Assembly: GCA_945859605.1 (NCBI GenBank)
Contig: OX243811.1
Location: forward strand, 39,921,821 to 39,985,820
Direction of reading: 5' to 3'
Source of the DNA: Lumbricus rubellus
Lineage: Eukaryota > Annelida > Clitellata > Crassiclitellata > Lumbricidae
DNA length: 64,000 nucleotides
Each line of letters starts with the position of its first letter. The first letter of the stretch is position 1. Shown here one piece after another: positions 49,801-59,637 of the stretch. The notes beneath the pieces are model-generated. The model was not told the origin of the DNA, searched no databases, and saw nothing but the letters and a program-made list of their open reading frames with translations. The position numbers and the translations under genes were made by a program.

Positions 49801-52800
49801 ATGCTTCAATTGGATTATTAGAGAGTACAAGAAACGGAGATGATTATGATTAATTGATTATGCTTGTGCAATGTGCATTTATTAGATTATGATTAATCAA
49901 CATCAATAAAAAAAGAAACGATGTTCTACAATGTTGACAGCCTAAAGTGATCGTGAGTGCGAACTGTGGAGTAGACGGGATCAAAGTGATCGACTACAAA
50001 CCGATTCTCGATCAATCCATCAATCATTCGTCGTTCAAACCATCGTCTTGCATCGTATTCAACAGAAAGGGTGACAGGGTCAGCCCCAATTTCTGTTTCT
50101 CTCTCTATACACAAGATGCAAGTGTTAGCGCAAGATGATGGTGGAGTGCGGGGGGGTTCTTTCAACAGCTGGAGAAATTTTGATATGGCTTGAATGACAC
50201 CAGGATGTTAGTTTGTTTGTTTGTTTGTATGTGCATTTGTTATAGCGCACCTTCAAGCTCTCTCTACTCAGAGGTGCTCCCGAATGCAGAGCGGACACTG
50301 CATCGGAGTTTCACGCCGAAGCGCTGAGCAATTGTGAGTGAAGGACTTGCCCAAGGTCCTTACGCAGCGAGGTGGATTCGAACCTCGAACCTTCCGGCTC
50401 CAAGGCAACGATGCCACCACTACACCACCGCGCCCCACAAGTCACTAGTAGTTGATCATGAATCTGTAATACAGTCTGTGTTCACTGTTAATACTTCAAA
50501 CAGTTTGTGTAATACTTTAACGATGCAGTTCAGTTTTGCAACAACTGGTTTTACCATGTGGCTAAGTAAGAATGGCAATTAAGTAATTTATTTGCCTGCA
50601 TTCAGCTGAGTATGAGGCAATGCTGTTGGATGAACTAGAATAATGCTAGGCAATTATTGTGAAAATCGTGAAAAGAATGAAAACTGCTCTGTATAATTTT
50701 GTTTGTGACAGGTAATGTGAATCTAAAGTAAAATCATGGTTAGTTATTAAGTACCAGTACGTAAGGTGTGTATCAGTGCTCATTTTTGCTACCACATTAG
50801 GAACATACATTTATAGACGTATCTATATTTATATTGTACATGATAGAGGCAAGAGTTTGATCTACATAAAAGGCAACTCTGGGACATTGGAATACTTGTG
50901 GTGTTATATGAAGTTTATGTGATGTTAGTCAATATTGATGTTATGTGTTATATTCTGTGTGTTAGTTTAAAGATGCTACTCTGATCCAAAACAGAGATTA
51001 TAATTATGCGGACGAGATGTCGAAGGTCAGGTACCACGACTGCGTGCCAGTCAAGGCCACAGATCCGATCTACATGCTCTACACGTCAGGCACCACGGGC
51101 CTACCTAAGGTATCTACCTTGTCTCCGCCTCATATGATATGTGTTATTTTATTAAATGGTTACCGGTACTAAGTGTTGTTGCTATCTAATACTGAATCAT
51201 CAAGCAATGGCACTGAGCATGTGCCAGTGATCGACTTGCTCAAGTTCCCTATGATTTGATAAATCAGAATGGGCTCAGACTGTAGGCCTATTCTCATTAC
51301 AATGGTGGAGCAGTTGAACCTTTCAGCTTCCTTGATAGACAAATGGATTGATTAATAATATATACTTATATTGTCTGTGTTACATGTAGTTAGACTTGGC
51401 TGGTTGGCTAGCTTACTGGCAGTCTGACTGACTGACTGACTGACTGACTGACTGACTGACTGACTGACTGACTGACTGATTCACTCCCTAATTGAATGAC
51501 TGATTTACTGACTGGTCCACTGACCAGCCACTTCTTGATGCCACTTTGACGACAAGTATGTTTGAGACAGGTATTACTGCTTTTTGTTCTGTATCTGTTG
51601 CTTAGGCCGTTGTGCGACCAAGTGGTGGCAACGCTGTTGTCCTCAACTGGTCGATGTACAACATTTATGGAGTCAACAAACATGAGGTCAGTTGACTGAC
51701 AGACACACTGATTTTTTATCGGTTCTATTTCACACGAATAGATTTTGAATAGGATTTGGGCTGTTGTTGCTAAGAATGCTTGTACTGCCAGTGCAGAGGA
51801 CAGGATCTCAAATTCTGGTGGGGGCAGACAGATGATCTAGATTGCTACTCAATTGTGTCTCGTAAAAAACCTCAGAGCTATGAGTAAGTACACTGACCAA
51901 TGAATGCATAGATGTCAGTGTGAAAATCAGACAGGGATAGAATAGGAATCAAACACTGTACTGAATATGATGCAAAGACAAGGAAAATTAAGTCTTTTTA
52001 AAGATTTATTATGCCAATCATTATTTTTGAAAGTGCGTTTAGGCTATTTATTAGGTTTAAGGACTTGCTTTTCTGGCTGGCTTATTGTCTGGTATTATTA
52101 TTATTATTATTATTATTATTACTACTATTATGATTATTATTATTGCTATTATTATTATTCCTACTATATTATTACTTTAAAAAAATTTTTTTTTATTACT
52201 GTTATTATTATCACCGTCATCATTATCATCATCAGCAGCATCATTGTGATTAGTTTCGTAATTATCTTAATTGCTGTTTTGCATGATTTTTTAGACTTGG
52301 TTTGCTGCATCTGATCTCGGATGGGTCGTGGGTCATTCGTATATTGTCTATGGACCACTGCTTCACTGCAACACAACTGTTCTCTATGAGGTACTGGTGG
52401 ACGTGGAATTTTTTGCATGCTGATGATCCACTTCTGTGGATTTGCCTGCTCTCAACTTTGTTAAAACCCATTGTCTTTCTCTCATTTATCGCTTCCATAA
52501 AAAAATTGAAGATTTCATTCTGTTTTATGAAAGCAGAAGAAGTCACGAGGTGTCGAGGTTAAGAAAGTTTTCTGTTGTTTCATTGTTGCCATTCATTCAT
52601 TCATTCATTTTGAGAATTTTACATCTAGTGCCTCTTCAACAGCGATACTCTGTATAACTCTGACATCTAAATACAAGACTCGGAGTTGCTTTCAGTCACA
52701 GATAAAAAAAAGTGATTTGAGTAAAAGTCTTATAATAAAACTGACTAGATTAACCAAGGCATCAATTGCAAGTTGTCTTTGAACTCCACCTTACGGTCCT

Positions 52801-54232
52801 TCTAAATCTAACACATCCATTCAAATTGTCAAGCACTGGTAGACTTATTCAATCTGAAGCATATCTTGAAGAGAACCTAGAGAGGCATGTTAACAGCACT
52901 TAGCATGGTTACCTAACCATTTCAATCGTGGCAAATTGGAAAACGGAAAACACAGTTACCAGTACATTTTGTGGAATAGCTTCCACATGAGACTGTCTAC
53001 AGACTACATTGTGGCATGAGAAAATGTTTGAAAAAACTCTGTAAGGGTCTATAACAGGGGTTCTCAAACTTTAGTTTTATTGTACCCCCAAGTAAAGAAA
53101 TCGAATGGTGGCGTACCCCCCAGCAAAATCGTGTCAGAAACAAAATGTCATTGCGAGGTCCCCTTGCAGTGACAACTAAAAGTCCATTTAATCACTGGTG
53201 ATGTCGTTTATTAGTGTCATATAGGCTATGCTATAGGGAGCTAAATTCAGTTTGAGTCATATACGTACAGGGCATAATCTTATCAAAAGAAATTTAAAGG
53301 AAAATTGGTCTATAACCCCTGTAAAAAACCAACCTATAGTGCTGTGGGCTTGTTTAGATTAACACATATTTTGAGTATCTGGTTTAATATAAATTTTTTC
53401 AATTTCAAACGCAAATTAACCCCAATGTTTGCTTTGATAGCAAGAACAGTTTAAAAACCAGCTTCACCTAGATATGACGTCTTGAAAAGATTCACAATAT
53501 TTAAAGCTCGATCAGAAATTAATCCTTAGACCAATTCAGCTCTCTGCTATTTGAGCTCGACATACAATAGGCTGAGAATTTCTGGCTTTGGTACTTTCAA
53601 CCATTTATACATTACTTGTTTCAAAATTATAGTAATTGGCCTAGCCATAAAAATCTATGCTGAATGCACTGTAGGCCTATAGTATGTGAGACTATTGTGA
53701 GTCTAATTATGTTGTGAAAGAAATAAATGACGATGCTGTTTTATGTTGCAATGTTAAAAATCATTGCTAATCAAAGAATGATGGATACAAAGTCCACAAA
53801 CTCAAAGAAAATTTATATTTCTGGAATTTTTCGCGTACCTCTTACCGGCGCCTGGCGTACCCCTAGGGGTACGCGTACCACAGTTTGAGAACCCCTGGTC
53901 TATAAGATACTGGTGAAATGTTGTTTTTCAGCTAAACAAAATTGTAGTTTTACTGGCTAGATATTTACTGCTGAATGTTCTGCCTCTATGTTACGAAAAT
54001 TCAAAATAATAATTTGACTCACTTAAAATTGATGCTGAGACATGCTATGTGATGATCAGTGTGTTACAATTCTTTGCACACAGGGTAAACCCGTTGGAAC
54101 TCCAGATCCGAGTGCCTACTACCGCATTCTTCAAGAGCATGATGTCGCAGCAATGTTTGTTGCACCTACCGCGATGAGGGCACTCAGACGAGAGGTTGAT
54201 GATGATCTTGTAGTTGGCGACATGGTCATCAG

Positions 54233-54266
<34 letters not shown>

Positions 54267-57200
54267 TATCATCATCATCATCAGTCATCATCATCATCAT
54301 CATCTTCATCATCATCATCATCTTCATCATCTTCATCATCATCATCGTCTTCATCATCTTTGACGGCATTTTTGGTTTTTAGTATCGTTGTTTCAGAGTT
54401 ATTCCGTGAATCATTATCATTTCATACATTGTCACCAGCATCATCATTTTCGCTCACATATTTCATCACATATTTCCTATTTTTGTAATCTATTTGCAGA
54501 TGTTCACTTCGGCTCATAAACATGGTCATTATAATCATGAATTATGTTCATTAAAAATTATCTGTATGGCCATAAACACTCAGTCCATTCTATTGTAGTG
54601 CACATGTATAAAACTATGATCAATGGTCATTTTAATTTGTAGTGCACATGTATAAAACTATGATCAATGGTCATTTTAATTTGTAGTGCACATGTATAAA
54701 ACTATGATCAATGGTCATTTTAATTTGTAGTGCACATGTATAAAACTATGATCAATGGTCATTTTAATTTGTAGTGCAAATGTATAAAACTATGATCAAT
54801 GGTCATTTTAATTTGTAGTGCACATGTATAAAACTATGATCAATGGACATTTTAATTTGTAGTGCACATGCATAAAACTATGATCAATGGTCATTGTAAT
54901 TTGTAGTGCACATGTATAAAACTATGATCAATGGTCATTGTAATTTGTAGTGCACATGTATAAAACTATGATCAATGGTCATTTCAATTTGTAGTGCACA
55001 TGTATAAAACTATGATCAATGGTCATTTCAATTTGTAGTGCATATGTATAAAACTATGATCAATGGTCATTTTAATTTTTCTTTTCCAGGATCCTCATGG
55101 ATATTATGCCGCAGATTATTCCATTCCTCGGTAAATGTCTGTAGTTGAACTGCTGATCAGTTGCAATCAGATTTAAATTTAATGACTCAAGAATGGTAAG
55201 GTAAACGAGGTTGCAATTTTTTTATGTTTACCCTGTAGTTAAGGTAATTGCTCAACAAATGGATAACGTTTACATAATTATGTGATACTTGGTTAGAGAA
55301 ACAATTGCGTAGGCCCTATTGTATTTTTGTGACCTGATTTGAAGAGAAAGACATTTGATGATGGCATTTGTTGGACCAAATCTTAATCTTAGATTTGATT
55401 TGATTAGAGCATTTTTTTATTGGTATACAATAGGCTTCTTAAATTTCTATATTTTCACTTTACTGATTGCACAGAATCGGCATTTAAGTGAGGCTGGTTG
55501 TGACAGAGTGTTTACTTTTTTTCGCAATTCAGATTCCGTTATATGTTTGTTGCTGGAGAGCATTGCGACAATGAGACGCTGGAATGGATCCGAGATCGAT
55601 TCCAAGTGCCTGCGCTTGACAACTGGTGGCAGACGGGTAATTAATCAATTTCATCCGATGGCATTCCCTTAATCATCTTAAAAATACTCTTGCTCAGAAA
55701 ATAATAGTTATGTGTACATTAAATGCTGATATTTAATTTATACAAAACAGTTATTATGCTTGCAAAGTGAGTCAGTGTGAACTGGAGGAGAGAAATTTGA
55801 ATATTGCAAATGTGATCAAGGACAGAGTCCCCGCTATAATTATCTGCCTAATACTTTCTATGTTACACATTTTCAGATGATGACATCATCAGTGCAGGTT
55901 TGAATACTGTGTTTTAGCTGTTACAGTTCGAATGGGATGTGCATTGTGCAATGGTGACATCACAAGACAATTTAGATGACCATAACATGAAAACGTTTTA
56001 AGGGTTCAAATGCCTTATTTGTTTTGGTTGATTGTTTAATATATGTATAATCATGTCTGAACATTGGAATGAGGATTGCAGCTGGTACACCAAAGAGCAT
56101 ACTTACTTACTTACTCTCTTTTTATTTCAGAGACTGGATCGGCTATAACATCAACATGTGTCGGACTTGGAAATGACCTTTATCCTTTACCAGGTGTTGC
56201 AGGGAAGCCAGTGCCTGGTTGGGATGGTAAGCTTGTGTTTACAGGCTTTTTCATAATCATCCAATCTCAATCCCAATGCAATTCGTAATCTACGAATCAT
56301 GTTGTGTGGTTTTTGAGAAGTCTAGAAGTCTTGTTGATGTGTAATTTTACATACTTAAAGCATTCACTTTTTTGCTTTACCCTGTCTGTGAACCAGCGCA
56401 GCTTTTTGTTAAAGGGTTGGGGCTGTTACTGCAAATTTAAATTACTGACTTTGTGTTGCACTTTTTCTCTTTCAGTCCAAGTTGTTCGAGAGGATGGAAG
56501 TCTGACAGAAGTCGGGGAGCTGGGGAATATTGTTGTAAGGTAAGTTTTTAAATTATCTGAATTTTTTTGGATGAAATGACATCACTTCTGTGGAATCTGA
56601 ATGTCTGTAGTAAGTGGATGGTTTTTATGGATGTATCTATTCTATGATCATGGGTTCTTTTGTGTCAGTCATTGTGGGTAAAGTAAGGTAGGATAATGTA
56701 ACTGTGAGGCTATGACACTAATTTTACCCATGGTTATTAAAGGTTCTCTGACATATTGAAGGATTGCTAGACTGAGGCCGACCTGTAATCAAACATATAC
56801 TGACTTCAAGCAAGCCTCCACTTCTCTATGTTTTAGGTTATACTCTGTCATTGACAAATACTGAAGTTTTCCATATCTCGTGTTTTCCAGGCTTCCTCTT
56901 CCTCCATCGAGCTTCTCAACTCTCTACCTTGCAGACGATCGATTCAAAGATCTGTATTTTACCAAATTCCCTGTAAGTAATTCCAACAGCATTGCTTTGT
57001 TTAGTAAATATAGGCTAATGTGGCTGTTTGGTTGGGTGGGGAATGGTATGGGTGGATGGACGGATGGGCGCACGAACGGATCGATGTGGCTATCTAACAA
57101 ATGTGATTTAGATCTGGTTGGAAATTGATTTTGATCTATCTGTGATCGAACAGCAGGCTTTGTTGTTCGTTAATCAACTCACTAAGTTACTTTGATATCA

Positions 57201-59637
57201 TGGTAATGGTGCATTGTTCGTAGAGTGTTTTAGTTAATAATAATAATAATAATAATTACGACGATTTATATGGCGCAGTAACACAGCCATGCCGTTACAA
57301 GGGCGCCTTACAAAAAGTTATATAAAGATTTGTATGATGCTTTTTTGTAGGGTTACTATGACACAATGGATTCTGGTTTTCTTACGGTTGAAGGCGATAC
57401 TGCGGTGATGTCACGTTCAGATGACGTCATCAATGTCGCAGGTCACAGGTTGTCAACTGGGGCTTTAGAAGAGGTGGCATAGATCCTCTTTCATTCATTC
57501 ATTCAAAGATTTATATAGCACATGTCACCTTCAAAGGCTTCAATGTCACTACTCAGGAGTGCACCCAACCAAATATTAAGCCTCGAAATAATGGCATGGC
57601 AGTTGACTAGTGATCATTGTGGTATGTCAACTTAATGTTCAAGAATAAACTAATATATATTTGTTTATATTTATAACGGTATATGCAGTTCTATACTGAT
57701 GTATTCAATGTAGGACAAACCTCGGTAGTCTTAAAATCGTATAAAAATTACAGCTATGCATCTCTTGCTTCACCTGCCTTTCTAAATCTCTGGATCCATC
57801 AGTGTATTTCCAAACCTTACCTTATAAATATGTTGCTTACACAAATATTAGATCCATCAGTGTATTTCCATACCATGCCTTATAATTAATAATGTTATGT
57901 TTCTTGTTTTCTGTAGGCTTGTATTGAGCATCCGGATGTTGTAGAGGCAGCTGTCGTCGGTCTTCCAGACAAACTCAAAGGCCATGTTCCCATTGGACTG
58001 TGTGTTCTCAAAGGAGGTTAGACATTGTTTCATACCTCAGCCTCATCGTAACCTTACCAAGCCTTGCTATAATTTACTCTGCACGCATGTACATAATACA
58101 TGTAGTTATGCAATGTACGCATGCATACATTATGTCTAACTGATCTAAACAAGTGGAGGCAGACATGAATATGGATGGAATACTGTGTGGACTGTTGATG
58201 GAAATGGTAGTCCTTGGAGTGTCATCCGTCAAAATACATTTTTAAGATCTCAACATACCCCAAACAGATTAGATAGATGCATTTATGTCATTGTTGCTTC
58301 TGTCCATTTTTTAGCAATTATCTTTGATATCAAAGGCTGTTGACGTTAATAGGAAAAACTTATTTGAACTATGGTGTATTTGTTCAACCATCAAAACACT
58401 TTTTTCAACCACAAGGTTGTGTGTGCATTTACATGTTGTACGTTGTGCTTGCTCAGATGCCAGTAAGGCTCACCTGGATGTTGTCAAGGAGATCATCGCC
58501 ATGGTTCGTGACCACATCGGTCCAGTTGCCAGCTTCAAGGATGTGGTCATCGTTTCACGGCTTCCGAAAACACGGTCGGGGAAGATTGCGAGAAACACAA
58601 TTGCTGCCTTGGCTGCAGGACTGCCATACAAAGTATGCATAGTAGTTGTATGTTATCAGTCTGATTAATTGTAATGTAATGTAACCAAACATTTTGAAGT
58701 TCAGTTTATGGTTCTTTCTAAACAGCTGTTAGACTGTGCACTGATATATGTATTGCGGTGTTGTATAAATGAAAATTTGTACGGCATCCTGAATAGTGAG
58801 TGCCTTACAGTTTAATGAGTCTACTCTCTGTGCAGGCTTAGATGGAATTGAACAAGTGATACAGTTTCATGTGTTTTTTTAAAGATTGAAATACTGAGAA
58901 TCTTAGTCTTGTGAATGGATGCCTGTTACTCAGACAGCCTGATGAACCATATATATTAGTTGTAGTCATGAAGTCCATTTTTTAGCAATTATCTTTGATA
59001 TCAAAGGCTGTTGACGTTAATAGGAAAAACTTATTTCGTATCTCTTTTTCATCCAAAAAGAGATGGGAAGGATGGATATAGCGATACTGGGATTATGTGA
59101 GACAAAATGGAAGGGAAAAGGACATTTTAAAAGTCTGGCATGAGACTGGAGGAACTAAGAGAGGCGACTAGGGAGAGGATCAACTGGAGAAGATGCACCA
59201 GGGCTTTCGCCAGAGCTCCAGTAGCTGACGGCACCAGGTGACCAGGTGAGTCATGAAGATATTGACATACCAAAGTTGGTTAGGATTATCAGAAAGGCTG
59301 CAGGATAGTATGGTGCACACTGCACAGTCATGGACAGATCATGTAAACAGGAAGGTTGAACAAAGTTGAACTGGATGTGCTTGAGTTGAGACACTGAAGC
59401 TGGTGTCATATGTGGTCACACTTTGCTGGAAAGTCTTCAGTGTCGCACTCATGTGGAACCCATTCCTGGTTTGTCTGTTTTCAGAAAAGGTGCTATACAA
59501 ACGCCAATCTACATCTGTGTTTGATATTATTAGCTTTGATTAATTCTTCTGTGTTTAAGATTCCAGTGACTATCGAGGATCCAGGCGTATATCCAGAAAT
59601 TGAAGAGGCTTTCAGAAATGCTGGATATGACATTTAG
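43875..59637 (+). CDS. ACSS3: Acyl-CoA synthetase short-chain family member 3
   Basis: ATP-dependent ligase that activates propionate or acetate to the CoA ester through an acyl-AMP intermediate; the mammalian enzyme is mitochondrial. Exons: 43875-44100, 45291-45435, 48159-48303, 48995-49183, 49941-50070, 50973-51109, 51606-51686, 52295-52390, 54084-54194, 55090-55130, 55533-55636, 56131-56226, 56476-56539, 56891-56972, 57351-57473, 57917-58016, 58457-58632, 59560-59637; 707 codons against about 686 in human. The first exon encodes an Arg/Lys-rich start without acidic residues ([16 protein letters not shown]), presequence-like. Motifs: [50 protein letters not shown]-loop [10 protein letters not shown] near residue 320; [54 protein letters not shown], whose lysine near 666 is the adenylation residue. 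The acceptor at 50972 is atypical (AAAG) but is the one that keeps the frame. Phases agree throughout. Confidence 0.96.
44424..44465 (-). mobile_element. LINE/SINE 3'-tail fragment
   Basis: TATAGCGCCCATTCAAGG and ACTCAGAGGC reverse the shared tail. It directly abuts a second copy in the opposite orientation. Confidence 0.55.
44466..44640 (+). mobile_element. LINE 3' end with RT C-terminus and shared tail
   Basis: An open stretch encodes [18 protein letters not shown] and LKTVLFSLG before a stop, the usual C-terminal end of CR1/L2-group reverse transcriptases. It continues into GAGCGCTTCTGAGTAG, CTTGAAGAGGCGCTATATAA and a GAAT-type repeat. The same tail ends the tRNA-derived SINEs. ACSS3 intron 1. 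Confidence 0.8.
46532..47215 (-). mobile_element. 5'-truncated LINE, RT C-terminal region
   Basis: A minus-strand frame encodes [40 protein letters not shown] and [17 protein letters not shown], a non-LTR reverse transcriptase C-terminal region of a family different from those at 6.3 and 44.5 kb. The 3' end is a pentanucleotide tail (TTGTA repeats, 46532-46557). The other end meets a GTT run at about 47199-47233. ACSS3 intron 2. Confidence 0.8.
48565..48990 (+). repeat. 40-bp minisatellite split by a SINE, next to an ACSS3 acceptor
   Basis: Units with GTTTGATGATGTTTGTACCC and a TTTGTGTTCAG segment start at about 48829, 48869, 48909 and 48949. A related unit at about 48565-48605 lies on the other side of the SINE. 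The array ends at the acceptor of exon 48995-49183. Confidence 0.85.
48614..48828 (+). mobile_element. tRNA-derived SINE, full-length
   Basis: Pol III box A TGGTCTAGTGG at 48623-48633 and box B GGTTCGAATCC at 48666-48676. The body contains GGACCTTGGGCAAGTCCTTC. The 3' tail GGGAGCGCTTCTGAGTAG..CTTGAAGGGGCGCTATAAC is shared with the LINE at 44.5 kb, then a CATA-type repeat follows. It is inserted in the 40-bp minisatellite. Confidence 0.9.
49423..49505 (-). mobile_element. LINE 3'-end fragment
   Basis: Reversed it reads TTAGCCGTGGCTGGGCCGGG, AGCGCATCTGAGTAG, CTTGAAGAGGCGCTATATAA. Same family as 25.6 and 44.5 kb. ACSS3 intron 4. Confidence 0.7.
50227..50436 (-). mobile_element. tRNA-derived SINE, full-length
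   Basis: Reverse copy of the SINE at 48.6 kb. Box A lies at 50417-50427 and box B at 50374-50384 (GGTTCGAATCC on the minus strand), with the same GGACCTTGGGCAAGTCCTTC body and GCGCTATAAC tail. ACSS3 intron 5. Confidence 0.9.
51424..51479 (+). repeat. (GACT)n microsatellite
   Basis: Fourteen or so tetranucleotides about 125 bases ahead of the ACSS3 acceptor at 51606. Confidence 0.95.
52093..52160 (+). repeat. (ATT)n microsatellite
   Basis: Mostly ATT trinucleotides in ACSS3 intron 7, continuing into mixed ATC/ATT sequence up to about 52250. Confidence 0.9.
52585..52640 (-). mobile_element. LINE/SINE 3'-tail fragment
   Basis: ATTCATTCATTC, a short spacer and AGTGCCTCTTCAA reverse the shared tail. 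Diverged. ACSS3 intron 8. Confidence 0.45.
53055..53897. mobile_element. Non-autonomous hAT transposon with perfect 8-bp duplication
   Basis: Ends CAGGGGTTCTCAAACT and, reversed, CAGGGGTTCTCAAACT are identical over 16 bases. The flanks 53047-53054 and 53898-53905 both read GTCTATAA, an exact 8-bp target duplication, the hAT hallmark. The 843-bp interior has no transposase frame. ACSS3 intron 8. Confidence 0.9.
54235..54362 (+). repeat. (CAT)n microsatellite following ACSS3 exon 9
   Basis: Long CAT/TCA run starting about 40 bases after the donor at 54195. The exon frame stays open through it (His- then Ser-rich) to a stop near 54488. Confidence 0.9.
54595..55078 (+). repeat. 44-bp minisatellite, eleven copies, next to an ACSS3 acceptor
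   Basis: Unit contains GTAGTGCACATGTATAAAAC and GATCAATGGTCATTTTAATT. Copies differ by one or two bases. The array ends 11 bases before the acceptor of exon 55090-55130. Each unit carries a TTTTAATTTGTAG that resembles a 3' splice site. Confidence 0.95.
57490..57575 (-). mobile_element. LINE/SINE 3'-tail fragment
   Basis: ATTCATTCATTC, GATTTATATAGCAC, CACCTTCAAAGG and CACTACTCAGGAGTGCACCC reverse the shared tail with insertions. ACSS3 intron 15. Confidence 0.5.
58302..58365 (+). repeat. 64-bp dispersed duplicate, copy 1
   Basis: Identical by eye to 58973-59036 (contains TTGATATCAAAGGCTGTTGA). The two copies flank ACSS3 exon 17. Confidence 0.85.
58973..59036 (+). repeat. 64-bp dispersed duplicate, copy 2
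   Basis: Second copy of the segment at 58302-58365. It is followed immediately by the retrotransposon remnant. Confidence 0.85.
59050..59245 (+). pseudogene. Remnant of a non-LTR retrotransposon
   Basis: [20 protein letters not shown] resembles the endonuclease domain of non-LTR elements. It is followed by a stop. Then, after a deletion, [13 protein letters not shown] appears, which resembles the C-terminal end of such polyproteins. Broken and short. ACSS3 intron 17. Confidence 0.6.

Noticed and set aside
54042..54488. 148-codon open frame with long His and Ser runs as a separate gene
   Set aside because: Its first half is ACSS3 exon 9; the rest is a CAT microsatellite in the intron.
54595..55078. 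CRISPR-like array
   Set aside because: The 44-bp units are contiguous with no unique spacers and lie in a eukaryotic intron; it is a minisatellite. The same holds for 25140-25377.
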